Of a DNA stretch of 21,034 nt, positions 7,709 through 15,028 are shown piece by piece. Position numbers and translations under genes: made by a program. Within the stretch, counting starts at the first letter, position 1. Each line of letters begins with the position of its first letter. Under the pieces are notes generated by a model. It was not told where the DNA came from. It saw only the letters and a program-made list of their open reading frames with translations, and ran no database searches. The DNA is from Pseudomonadota bacterium (lineage in GTDB: Bacteria > Pseudomonadota > Alphaproteobacteria > Rhizobiales > Xanthobacteraceae): positions 1 to 21,034 of the forward strand of contig JAEYAW010000002.1 in NCBI GenBank assembly GCA_023404675.1, in the 5' to 3' direction.

Positions 7709-8611
7709 CTAGCGGGTGTCGTTGTTGATCGCGGCCAGCGCCGCGGCGACGTCGGCCACGGTCAAGCCGGGCCCGGTCGAAGCGCCGTCGTTCGTCGGTG
7801 TGCCTTGCGCCTGTGCGAGGTAAAAGATGACGTTGCCGTCGGTGTCGACGTAGCGGGCGCTGACGCATCCAGGGTCGGGGTTCGTGCCCGGCGGTGTGGT
7901 CGAGCATCCCGTCGGCGTCCGGCAAGGGTCAGTCGGCGAGCCGGTCCCGATCATGCCCACGGGACAGACCGGACCGGAGGCGGGCCGTCCTCCCGTCACC
8001 GTCGCCGCCCGCATGCCCCCGGCCGCCCGGCTCATGTCGCTCGTTCTGGCGAGGTTGAGCGCGTTCAGGGCGGTGACCCAAAGGTTCGTCGAATCGATGA
8101 CGCCGTTCCAGGCAAGGTTGTTCTGCAGCCGCCCCGCGCTGTTCATGTCCATCGCCGCCATCACGGTCGAGCCCGTGCCGACCTGCTGGCCCGCGACCTG
8201 AAACCCTGACTGCGCGGCGCCAAGCGTCGAGCGACTGGCATCGAGACCGGCAACCACATTGCCGCTCGACTGAAACAATGTCTGGCTGTTCAACGCGCCG
8301 CCTTGCGCCCCAGGATCGGGAGCGGCGGGCATGTCCGGCGCATAGGAGCGAATGGCCTGGCTGCCGGCGCCCGCCTGCGGCTTCACGGTCGGATCGGTGA
8401 CGTTGGCCTTCTTGCCCGTGGTCACCGCGCATTTGACGCCGCTATTGGCGTCCTTGCGCTGCGTCGTCACCGGTACGAGTTTGACCGTCGTGCTGGCTGT
8501 CAGCGAATGTTGGCTGAGCTGTGCGGCGTCGTCGACCGGGATGGCCGCGTGCGCCTGGGTGGCCAAAGCCGCCGCCGCCGCCGCGGCGAGACTGATCAGG
8601 ATGGTCTTCAT
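7709..8611 (-). CDS. Exported protein, possible second VirB5-type protein
   Basis: A 300-residue exported protein between virB4 and the virB5-like gene. The signal peptide MKTILISLAAAAAAALATQAHA precedes mature AIPVDDAAQLSQHS, which matches the (I/V)PVxDxAxL pattern at the mature start of the neighbouring VirB5-like protein. The middle is Gly-, Ser- and Ala-rich. A Cys-rich stretch follows at about 212-248 (five Cys among Pro, Gly and Thr), then an Ala-rich C-terminal helix. The ATG at 8611 overlaps the virB4 stop (ATGA) and GGAGAG lies upstream. I do not recognise the whole protein. It may be a diverged VirB5 paralogue or an element-specific pilus or adhesion factor. Confidence 0.8.
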   Translation of the reverse strand: MKTILISLAAAAAAALATQAHAAIPVDDAAQLSQHSLTASTTVKLVPVTTQRKDANSGVKCAVTTGKKANVTDPTVKPQAGAGSQAIRSYAPDMPAAPDPGAQGGALNSQTLFQSSGNVVAGLDASRSTLGAAQSGFQVAGQQVGTGSTVMAAMDMNSAGRLQNNLAWNGVIDSTNLWVTALNALNLARTSDMSRAAGGMRAATVTGGRPASGPVCPVGMIGTGSPTDPCRTPTGCSTTPPGTNPDPGCVSARYVDTDGNVIFYLAQAQGTPTNDGASTGPGLTVADVAAALAAINNDTR

Positions 8612-11019
8612 GAAGGGTCTCTCCCCAGGAAGATCGGCAGCCACACCGCTGGATCGTCGCCAACGCGCGCGCGCAGCGCGTCGAGCTCCGCCACGGTCTC
8701 GGTCCGACCGGACAGCACCTTGATAAGGTCGGGCATGCTCGACAGGTTCAGCCGGGCCACGACGCTGTCCCGGCCGTGCTTGATCAGGAAGGACCGACTT
8801 TCGGGGACGGTGCTGCGAATCCAGTCGACCTCGCGGCCCGAAAGGCGGAAAGCCTGACGATAGCTCTCGTCGTCGGCTTTGGGATTCGGAAAGAAGATGT
8901 TGGTGCTGGTCTGCTCGATCAGCGTGTTGGACGCGCGTGAGCGGACGATATCGGCCGCAGATTGCGTGCCGAAGCCGATGATGCCGTTCTGCTTGCGGAT
9001 CGTCTTCAGCTTATCGCGGATGAAGAAGGCAAAGACCTCGTCGTCGAGCAGCCGCCAGCCTTCATCAAGAAAGATCATCACCGGATCGCCCGTGAGCAAC
9101 TCCTCGGTGCGGTGGAAGATGTACATGAGCGCGGCGGTGCGGATGACGGGATCGTCGAGGACCCGCGTCATGTCGAAGCCGAAGATGCTCGAAATCGAGA
9201 ACTGGTCCTCATCGTTGTTGAACAGCCAGCCCCGCTGATCCGGCCGCATCCAGCTTTCCAAGCGCGCGAGGAGATCCCCCTCCCCCGCCCGGATGCGACC
9301 GCGCAGCAAGGTCGAGAACGCCTTCAGCGTCCGCCCGTCCGGACCCGCTGAAAGCGCCGCTGCGATTGCGTTTCGGATCACCTGCTCTTCGGAAGCGCTG
9401 AGATCGCCGCCCTTGGCCGGACGCAGCATGAAGGCGAACAGCTGGTACAGAAACTCGCGGTTCGCTGCCGAGTCGGGCAGCGACAGCGGATTGAACCCGG
9501 TGGGCTCGCCGGGAATGAGCGCTTCATATTGACCGCCGAGAGCGCGAATAAAGATCTCAGCGCCACGATCCTTGTCGACGAAGACGAGTTTGGGGCGCGG
9601 CTGGATGCGCTGCGTCTGCGCCGCGATGAACGATAGAAACACGGTCTTGCCCGACCCGGTCGGCCCGACGACGGTGAAGTTGCCGATGTCACGAACGTGG
9701 TGATTGTAATAGTAGGCCGTCTGCGACGTTGTCTCGAAGACCGAGATTGCGGGGCCCCAGTGGTTGCCGTCGGGGCGCCCGCTCGGATAGTTGTGCAGCG
9801 AGGCGAAGCCGGCGAAGTTTTTCGACGAGATCACAGCCTTGCGGGCGATATAGGCGAAATTGCCCGGCAGCTGCGACCAGAACGCCGGTTCGCAATTGAG
9901 GTCTTCGCGCACCCAGATCACCGACCGATCCGTCAGCGCGGCACCGGCCGCTGTCACGGCCGCGCCTACCTCGGCGAGATCGCGGCCGAGGCACATCACC
10001 GTCATGTGGTGCTCGCCATAGATCGCCTCGGAAGCCAGCAATTCGTCCCGGGCCTCGTCAAGATGCTCCGCGACGATCGAACCGGCCTCGTCGGACATAT
10101 CGACTTGCCGCGACACGCGATCGATCTGCTTGGCGGCGACCGGCCGATCGACGATGGCGAAGGTCTGGGTGGCGATAAATTCGTGCGGCACCCGCAGGAG
10201 ATTGTCGAACGAACCGGGACCACTTTGCGCCGGATATTCGCGGATCGAGATCATCGCGCCGAAGCGCGTGTCGTCGCGGCTGGCGCCGCGGATCTCGATG
10301 GCGTTGCGGCCGAAGAAGAGACGCTTCGTCGAGAGCGCGTCCGCAAGGTCCATGCGGGGCAGATGCATCGGCCGCGGTAGGCCGCCGTTCACGATCTGCA
10401 CGAGGAATTCCAGCGGCTCGGAGTACCAGATGCCGTCGCGCCGGACCACGCCGAGTTGCCGCGCGCCATAGGCGGCCAAGTTCTCGCGAACCGCCGTCGC
10501 GGCATCGCGCAGCTCGTTGAGGGCGGTCTGAATGGCCACCGACTCGCCGGCCTCGTCCTTGCGGCCGAGAGCCTTCGTCATCAGGACGTCGAAGGTTCCG
10601 GCCTGGCCCTGGAGCGGCCGGCGCACGATCGTGAGATAGATGTCGTTGACGAACATTCGACGCTTCGACAGGGAGGCGTCGTAGCGCTCGTCGATCTCGC
10701 GGCACAACGCGTTGTCGAAGGTCGACGCGATCCGTGGTTGCACCTCGCGCCGGATGATGTGCGCGGCGAGCGCGAAGCGCGAGTTGGCGAGTGTGCGGAC
10801 GATGTCGTTGCGGCCGAGCAGACGGGCGTTGACCTCGCTCATGTCGGATGTCTCGAACGAGTAGCCGTCGAGCTTCAACACCGTGAGGAGCAGGCCGTCT
10901 CGCGTCTTGAGGATGTGATCGTCGACGTGGCGGGTATAGGGAATGTGCGACGCCACCGGTCGCTCACGGCGGGACACGGCGCCGAAGGTGAGCTCGTCGA
11001 GAAGGGCGCGGGCGACCAT
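8608..11019 (-). CDS. virB4: VirB4 T4SS ATPase
   Basis: Largest ATPase of the T4SS; it sits at the inner membrane and energises pilus biogenesis and transfer. The 803-residue length is usual for full VirB4. The N-terminal half (about 1-400) is the CagE/TrbE/VirB4 domain. The C-terminal ATPase domain has Walker A GPTGSGKT at 452-459, VFVDKDRG (479-486) and Walker B VMIFLDEGW at 647-655, followed by an RKQNG/GFGTQSA segment typical of the RecA-like fold. ATG 11019 is 7 nt after the virB3 stop, with a weak GAGG site upstream. No frameshift or lost motif is seen. Confidence 0.97.
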   Translation of the reverse strand: MVARALLDELTFGAVSRRERPVASHIPYTRHVDDHILKTRDGLLLTVLKLDGYSFETSDMSEVNARLLGRNDIVRTLANSRFALAAHIIRREVQPRIASTFDNALCREIDERYDASLSKRRMFVNDIYLTIVRRPLQGQAGTFDVLMTKALGRKDEAGESVAIQTALNELRDAATAVRENLAAYGARQLGVVRRDGIWYSEPLEFLVQIVNGGLPRPMHLPRMDLADALSTKRLFFGRNAIEIRGASRDDTRFGAMISIREYPAQSGPGSFDNLLRVPHEFIATQTFAIVDRPVAAKQIDRVSRQVDMSDEAGSIVAEHLDEARDELLASEAIYGEHHMTVMCLGRDLAEVGAAVTAAGAALTDRSVIWVREDLNCEPAFWSQLPGNFAYIARKAVISSKNFAGFASLHNYPSGRPDGNHWGPAISVFETTSQTAYYYNHHVRDIGNFTVVGPTGSGKTVFLSFIAAQTQRIQPRPKLVFVDKDRGAEIFIRALGGQYEALIPGEPTGFNPLSLPDSAANREFLYQLFAFMLRPAKGGDLSASEEQVIRNAIAAALSAGPDGRTLKAFSTLLRGRIRAGEGDLLARLESWMRPDQRGWLFNNDEDQFSISSIFGFDMTRVLDDPVIRTAALMYIFHRTEELLTGDPVMIFLDEGWRLLDDEVFAFFIRDKLKTIRKQNGIIGFGTQSAADIVRSRASNTLIEQTSTNIFFPNPKADDESYRQAFRLSGREVDWIRSTVPESRSFLIKHGRDSVVARLNLSSMPDLIKVLSGRTETVAELDALRARVGDDPAVWLPIFLGRDPS

Positions 11020-11026
11020 GGCAGCC

Positions 11027-11323
11027 TCACGGGGCGTAGCTGTCGGCGCCCCAGAAGGAGCGCGAGCGGGGCGGACATCTTGTCGAGCGGACGAACAGGA
11101 TCTCGAAGATACGGTCGTCGCGAAGAGTCATCACGTAGCCGAACAGATGGAGCGGAATCGCGACCAGCAGCATGAAGAGATTGTGGGTGACAAGGAAGCA
11201 CACGCTCGAGACCACGCCGTTGAACATGAAGTACATATACGGCACGCCCATCAGCGTCGGCGCGCGAGTGAGGGCTTTGACCAGCGGGGTGATAAGCGGA
11301 TCATCGAGCTCGGCTTCGGTCAT
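11027..11323 (-). CDS. virB3: VirB3-family inner-membrane T4SS protein
   Basis: A 98-residue protein that works with VirB4 and VirB6 at the inner membrane. The N-terminus DPLITPLVKALTRAPTLMGVPY is typical of VirB3. It is followed by two hydrophobic segments at about 32-46 and 49-66, then the charged LRDDRIFEIL block commonly seen in VirB3/TrbD. ATG 11323 overlaps the virB2 stop by 4 nt. Confidence 0.93.
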   Translation of the reverse strand: MTEAELDDPLITPLVKALTRAPTLMGVPYMYFMFNGVVSSVCFLVTHNLFMLLVAIPLHLFGYVMTLRDDRIFEILFVRSTRCPPRSRSFWGADSYAP

Positions 11324-11622
11324 TGGCCGACCGCCGACTGGAAGAATTGGACGATTTGCGCCGAGCCGAACACCAGAACGATGCCGAAAATGACGCTACC
11401 GGCGATGCCCCACGTCAGACGGCCGGACCAGGCGAACAGACCGCACGCGATGACGGCCAGTGTCGCCAGCGCGGTGGCGATCGGGCCTGTCAAAGCCTGA
11501 ACCAACTGCGTGAGCGTGGATTGCACGGGTTGCAGCGTCCCGCCCGACTGTGCCGCGGCGTCGACGACGCTGAGCGCCACAAGGCTCAGAGCGAGGGGCG
11601 TGCGCGAAATCCATCGAGTCAT
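11320..11622 (-). CDS. virB2: VirB2-family pilin (major T-pilus subunit)
   Basis: A 100-residue pilin precursor. The leader with twin basic residues ends near DAAAQ (about 21-25), leaving a mature subunit of roughly 75 residues. This carries two transmembrane helices (about 47-66 and 71-92) separated by a short GRLTWG loop, the standard VirB2/TrbC layout. The ribosome-binding site GGGAGGA lies just before ATG 11622. It follows virB1 by 13 nt and overlaps virB3. Confidence 0.93.
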   Translation of the reverse strand: MTRWISRTPLALSLVALSVVDAAAQSGGTLQPVQSTLTQLVQALTGPIATALATLAVIACGLFAWSGRLTWGIAGSVIFGIVLVFGSAQIVQFFQSAVGQ

Positions 11623-11635
11623 CTAGTCCTCCCTG

Positions 11636-12334
11636 TCAATCGACGTGCATGACGAAACCATCGTTCCAATGCCTTCCGGCTTGGGGACGCGCCGCATCGG
11701 GCCGCGTGGCGAGTTCGACGACGTCAGGCTGGGCGGACGCGAGAGCGCCAGCGCCGCGAGGATCCGGCCAGCTGTAGAAATCGTTGATGACTTGGGCGAC
11801 GAACCGGACGGTCTCGGGATAGGGAGGAACACCACGGCTCTTGGCGACGGCTTCCTCGCCGGCGTTGTAGGCGGCGAGGATAAAGAACGGGTTCTTGTAT
11901 TTGTCTTGGAGGCTGCGCAGGAAGCGGATGCCGCCGCGCACGTTATCGGCGGGGCTGCAGAGGTCGACGTTGAAGCGCTGCGCGGTCTGCGGAAGCAGCT
12001 GCATCAGGCCGAACGCCCCCTTTCCGGAGAGCGCCATCGAGTTGTACTGGCTTTCGCTCTTCGCCACCGACTGAGCGAATTCGGGCGAGAACTTCTCCTC
12101 TGTGGCGATGCGTGCCACCAGCGCTCGCGCGTCGTCGGGCGCCATCGCCTTCGCGCCGCCGCACGGCCGCGCCGCTTCATTCGCGTCGAGGCGGAATCGC
12201 GGCGTGTCCAGTGGAATGACGCGGCCGGAGGCATCGACGGTCGCGAGGTGCGAAACGTTCGCTGCGTCCTGAGCGTTTGCGCCGGCGCAGGCCACCATCA
12301 TCCCCAATCCGATCGCCGCGATTCGCTTTGACAT
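11636..12334 (-). CDS. virB1: VirB1-type lytic transglycosylase (SLT domain)
   Basis: Periplasmic muramidase that opens peptidoglycan locally for T4SS assembly; first gene of the operon. The protein has 232 residues from ATG 12334. A signal peptide ends near GANAQ (about 18-22). The SLT catalytic Glu is E94 in AKSESQYN, followed by GAFGLMQLLPQTAQRF (107-121) and AAYNAGE (154-160), the full set of SLT motifs. An upstream in-frame ATG (12358) would place the start at the predicted transcription start and lacks a signal-peptide-like beginning, so it was rejected. GGAGAG lies about 12 nt upstream of the chosen ATG. The C-terminal 50 residues are low in motif content. Confidence 0.94.
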   Translation of the reverse strand: MSKRIAAIGLGMMVACAGANAQDAANVSHLATVDASGRVIPLDTPRFRLDANEAARPCGGAKAMAPDDARALVARIATEEKFSPEFAQSVAKSESQYNSMALSGKGAFGLMQLLPQTAQRFNVDLCSPADNVRGGIRFLRSLQDKYKNPFFILAAYNAGEEAVAKSRGVPPYPETVRFVAQVINDFYSWPDPRGAGALASAQPDVVELATRPDAARPQAGRHWNDGFVMHVD

Positions 12335-12360
12335 GCCCCTAGGCTCTCCACTTTTCAATA

Positions 12361-12380
12361 GACAATATATTAGATGTTGT
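12361..12380 (+). repeat. AT-rich 20-bp element, copy 1
   Basis: Contains TATATTAGATGTTGT, identical over 15 nt (18/20 overall) to positions 15051-15070. This copy covers the predicted -10 box of the virB promoter. Confidence 0.7.
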
Positions 12381-12391
12381 TACCTTGGCAA
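12364..12391 (-). promoter_or_regulatory. Predicted sigma70-type promoter of the virB operon
   Basis: On the minus strand, TTGCCA (12391-12386) and TATATT (12369-12364) are separated by 16 nt, each 5/6 to the sigma70 consensus, within an unusually AT-rich pocket. The implied start near 12357 leaves a leader of about 23 nt before virB1. Confidence 0.6.
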
Positions 12392-12393
12392 CA
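12378..12393. promoter_or_regulatory. Candidate operator palindrome in the divergent virB intergenic region
   Basis: TGTTACCTTGGCAACA is a 16-nt palindrome with 6 of 7 arm positions paired. It overlaps the predicted -35 box of the virB promoter and lies between the two divergent operons, so a regulator bound here could control both. The regulator is unknown. Confidence 0.5.
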
Positions 12394-12434
12394 GGTTAGT
12401 GAATGACGTCCCCAGCTCGATCCGGAGGGATGGA

Positions 12435-12926
12435 ATGAAACGCTGCTCAGTCCTGCTGGCCGGCCTCAGCCTCGGCCTCGTGCAACCCGCCCCACCTGCG
12501 GCGGCGCAGGACGCTTCGTTCGGGTGCAAGGTCTTGCTGTGCGCGGCGGCCAGCAATCCGGGATGGTCCAGCATCCCCTACTGCGTGCCGGTCATGCAGG
12601 AATTGTTTCGCCGGCTCGCCCGCGGCGGCGGCTGGCCGACCTGTTCTGAAGGGCATGCCAGCGGCCCGGGCTATGAGCCTTACGAAGCCTGTCCGGTAGG
12701 CCTAACACCGGTCGCAGGCTTGCCGGGCGGAGAAACATCGCCATCCGCCAGCGGAGAGTTGTGCGCCGATCTGTCCAAGCCCGAGCGCGTGTGCTCAGGA
12801 AGCGATGGCGGTTGCACGACGACCTATCCGACGCCGCCGCGCCAGCGCCGCAGCGAGCCCTACTACGTCGACATCAGCTCGGCCAACGGCGTGCAGCGCT
12901 TCTATTTCTCGCTGCAGGGCTACTAG
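12435..12926 (+). CDS. Exported Cys-rich protein resembling TrbM/KikA
   Basis: A 163-residue exported protein and first gene of the rightward operon. The signal peptide is roughly MKRCSVLLAGLSLGLVQPAP to AAAQ. The mature protein begins with FGCKVLLCAA, then YCVPVMQELFRRLARGGGWPTC. This CxxxxC spacing followed by further Cys residues resembles the TrbM/KikA family of periplasmic conjugation proteins. That match is by memory of the pattern, not alignment. The C-terminus ends with YYVDISSANGVQRFYFSLQGY. GGAGGG 7 nt upstream decides ATG 12435 over the in-frame ATG at 12333, which lies opposite the virB1 start. The stop is one base before the next ATG. Confidence 0.82.
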   Translation: MKRCSVLLAGLSLGLVQPAPPAAAQDASFGCKVLLCAAASNPGWSSIPYCVPVMQELFRRLARGGGWPTCSEGHASGPGYEPYEACPVGLTPVAGLPGGETSPSASGELCADLSKPERVCSGSDGGCTTTYPTPPRQRRSEPYYVDISSANGVQRFYFSLQGY

Positions 12927-12927
12927 A

Positions 12928-13530
12928 ATGGGCCGGGCATGGCTGATGGCCGCGATTCTGGCCCTGCCACTCACCGCAACAATGGTGACGGCGCAATCCG
13001 CGTCGCCCTGGTTTCCAGTTCCAGCGGACGCCATCTATCTGACAGGCGACAGCTGGTCGGCCGGCGACGTGACCTATCGTCTTTATGGCGTCCAGGCCTG
13101 CCTGCGTGACACGAGCTTCACCAACGGCCACGGCCTCAAGCGCGACTGCGGCGAGGCTTCGCTCGCCATGCTTGTCGCACTGGTTCGCGATCTCAGACCG
13201 CAGTGCTACGACGCGGCCGAATCGCCGCAGCTGCGAACCGTCTTCGTGTTCTGCCTGGCCAGCCCGAGCAAGGGCGCCGCGGCGGGCTCACGCATCGATC
13301 TCGGCACAGCTCTGATTTCAACCGGCTTCGCCTTCGCCGCGCTCAAACCGGACGGCCAGCCGGTTCACGCGCCGTACTTCGTGGCCCAGCTCGTAGCCCA
13401 GAGATCCAAGGCGGGATTGTGGGCGTTCGCCGACCTCCCCGATCCGAACGCGATCATTCTGCGCGCCCTGCGGCAGGCTTCGCCTGCTCCCGCGTCCGGG
13501 ATGCCAGGAGCAAACCCAGCGACCCCATAG
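12928..13530 (+). CDS. Exported staphylococcal-nuclease-fold protein, probably catalytically degenerate
   Basis: A 200-residue exported protein with a signal peptide ending near VTAQ (about 20-23). The body follows the SNase (TNase-like) OB-fold pattern: YRLYGVQAC, then a conserved CGEASLAMLVAL helix, RTVFVFC, a DLGTALISTGFAFA segment, and Y-x-(8)-RSKAGLWAF at the end. By eye, the positions equal to SNase D40 and E43 are Q and L, so nuclease activity is doubtful. Its ATG lies one base after the previous stop. The nearest relative in the window is the SNase-like gene at 13882. It may be a periplasmic DNA- or peptidoglycan-binding protein; this is unproven. Confidence 0.8.
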   Translation: MGRAWLMAAILALPLTATMVTAQSASPWFPVPADAIYLTGDSWSAGDVTYRLYGVQACLRDTSFTNGHGLKRDCGEASLAMLVALVRDLRPQCYDAAESPQLRTVFVFCLASPSKGAAAGSRIDLGTALISTGFAFAALKPDGQPVHAPYFVAQLVAQRSKAGLWAFADLPDPNAIILRALRQASPAPASGMPGANPATP

Positions 13531-13556
13531 GATCAACGTCAGCACGAGGAGCGACC

Positions 13557-13895
13557 ATGCGAACCACAAATCTCTTCATCGTCCGTGGCTTTGTCGGGCA
13601 GGCGCCGAAGGCGTTTAACAAAGCCGCCAAGGTCCACATCGCGACCGACCGCGGGTGGACTGACGCCAAGGGCGAGCGGCACGAGGAGACCGACTGGGTA
13701 ACGGTCAGCATCCTCAATGAAAAAGCCGCGGCCTGGGTCATCGCCAATGTCGCGAAAGGCGATCCGGTCTATGCCGAATGCCGCATCGCCGACGGCTCCT
13801 ACAAGAAGGACGGCGAGACGATCTACACGACCGACATCATCGCCAACGTCTTCCACAAGCTCGATCTCGGTGCGCGCGACGATGCCGCGGCGTGA
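13557..13895 (+). CDS. Short SSB-like single-stranded-DNA-binding protein
   Basis: A 112-residue cytoplasmic OB-fold protein. The N-terminus MRTTNLFIVRGFVGQAP matches the SSB start (N-x-(4)-G-x-(1)-G/A-P layout), and ETDWVTVSILNEKAAAWVIANVAKGDPVYAECRI is the usual strand-helix-strand core. YTTDIIANVFHKLD closes the fold. It ends in GARDDAAA and lacks both the long Gly/Gln linker and the acidic DDxIPF tip of housekeeping SSB. A GAGGAG site lies 5 nt before ATG 13557. It is the only gene of this operon without a signal peptide. It may coat transferred single strands; this follows from the family and context. Confidence 0.87.
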   Translation: MRTTNLFIVRGFVGQAPKAFNKAAKVHIATDRGWTDAKGERHEETDWVTVSILNEKAAAWVIANVAKGDPVYAECRIADGSYKKDGETIYTTDIIANVFHKLDLGARDDAAA

Positions 13896-14469
13896 CACCG
13901 TGTTTCTCGCCATCTCGCTCCTGGCGACCGCGACGACAACCGAGGCTGGCGCGCAGCCGGCCGATCGGAACGAGGGCATTTACGCGCCGCAGCTGCCGCT
14001 TCAATCGCCGCCGCTGCGGGTCGAGGTCATCGATGGGGTGCGGTTCCGCGATATCGAGACGGGCGCGGCCTACCGGCTCTACGGCATTGATACCTGCGCG
14101 CCGGAGCAGACCGCGCGCTTGGGCAGGCAGCGCTGGCCGTGCGGCACGATGGCGACATCGTGGCTCGTCACGGCGACCCTCAACGCCTGGCTCGCCTGCA
14201 GGACATTGCGGGACGAGGCGTCAGAGCACCTGGTGCGGTGCGCCACGGCGGGCCATCCCGACATCGCTGCCGATATGTTGCGCGCCGGCATCGCCGTAGC
14301 GCTCCCCGGAACGGACAGGGACCCGGCGATCCGTGCCTACGTCCAAGCCAAGCAGGACGCGCGCAAAGCCTATCGGGGGCTCTGGTCGAGCACATTCCAG
14401 ATGCCCTGGGAGTGGCGTGCCAAACGCCCGGCCGCGCCGCCGCTCGCCCGGTTCGAGACAACGCCATGA
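13882..14469 (+). CDS. Exported staphylococcal-nuclease-like protein
   Basis: About 195 residues, with a signal peptide ending near EAGAQ (about 21-25) and an SNase-like domain from VEVIDGVRFRDIETGAAYRLYGIDTCAPEQ to YRGLWSS. Unlike its neighbour at 12928 it keeps an Asp and a Glu after RLYGI, although the spacing (DTCAPE) is two residues longer than DTPE. An Arg in LVRCATAGH could match the second catalytic Arg, so activity is possible. ATG 13882 overlaps the ssb-like gene by 14 nt; a GTG at 13900 is an alternative. Its stop overlaps the next ATG (ATGA). Confidence 0.8.
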   Translation: MPRRDTVFLAISLLATATTTEAGAQPADRNEGIYAPQLPLQSPPLRVEVIDGVRFRDIETGAAYRLYGIDTCAPEQTARLGRQRWPCGTMATSWLVTATLNAWLACRTLRDEASEHLVRCATAGHPDIAADMLRAGIAVALPGTDRDPAIRAYVQAKQDARKAYRGLWSSTFQMPWEWRAKRPAAPPLARFETTP

Positions 14470-15017
14470 GCCGTATCGCCGTCGTTCTCTCTCTTCCCAT
14501 CATGCTCGTGCTGTCAGCCTGCGCCGCGCCGCAGCCATGGCCGGTGACGGACTATGGGCCGCCCGCGCGCGAACCGATGTACACGCCCGCCGCCGTCAAG
14601 CCCGGCCGGCTGGAATATGCCCCCGATCGGTCGACGTTTGCCCCCATCCTTACCGAGCGTTTTCCCTATCCGACCCAGCCGGAGGCGAACGCGGCCTATC
14701 GTCGGCTTCTCGCCGGCTCTGCCAGGGAAGGCAACTTCCCCGCATCGGTGTGGCTGTTCGGGTGCAAGCCGGGCGCGCTGGACGAACAAACCGCCCGTGT
14801 GATCCGCTACCGTGGTCCCGTCGTCCATTGCGCGACGGATTTTCTGGACGGCAGTGGCCGTCGCCTTCGCCGCGAAGCGGTAAATTTCTATTACTACGGC
14901 GACGTCTGGAACATGCAGCCCGTCTACCCGCCGCGCAGCGTGGTGCCATGGCGCAATCGGGAGCGTTCGCCGAAGGATTTCTGGCGGTGGCTGCCCGGCC
15001 GCGACCGCTACGAATAG
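14466..15017 (+). CDS. Predicted lipoprotein of unknown function
   Basis: A 183-residue lipoprotein. The N-terminus MSRIAVVLSLPIMLVLSAC has a clear lipobox (LSAC, Cys 19). The mature part holds a helical stretch PTQPEANAAYRRLLAGSA, two further Cys (GCKPGAL and VVHCATDF) that could pair, and an aromatic-rich segment NFYYYGDVWNMQPVYPP before a basic tail with WRWLPGRDRYE. Start is fixed by a 4-nt overlap with the upstream SNase-like gene. I do not recognise a family. Its position in an exported-protein operon suggests an envelope role in conjugation. Confidence 0.8.
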   Translation: MSRIAVVLSLPIMLVLSACAAPQPWPVTDYGPPAREPMYTPAAVKPGRLEYAPDRSTFAPILTERFPYPTQPEANAAYRRLLAGSAREGNFPASVWLFGCKPGALDEQTARVIRYRGPVVHCATDFLDGSGRRLRREAVNFYYYGDVWNMQPVYPPRSVVPWRNRERSPKDFWRWLPGRDRYE

Positions 15018-15028
15018 CAGGCGGCACA

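Noticed and set aside
7698..7925. Upstream extension of the virB5-like gene to a 312-aa frame
   Set aside because: The extra 76 residues are Arg-rich, overlap the preceding gene and would bury the clear signal peptide; GGAGG sits before ATG 7697.
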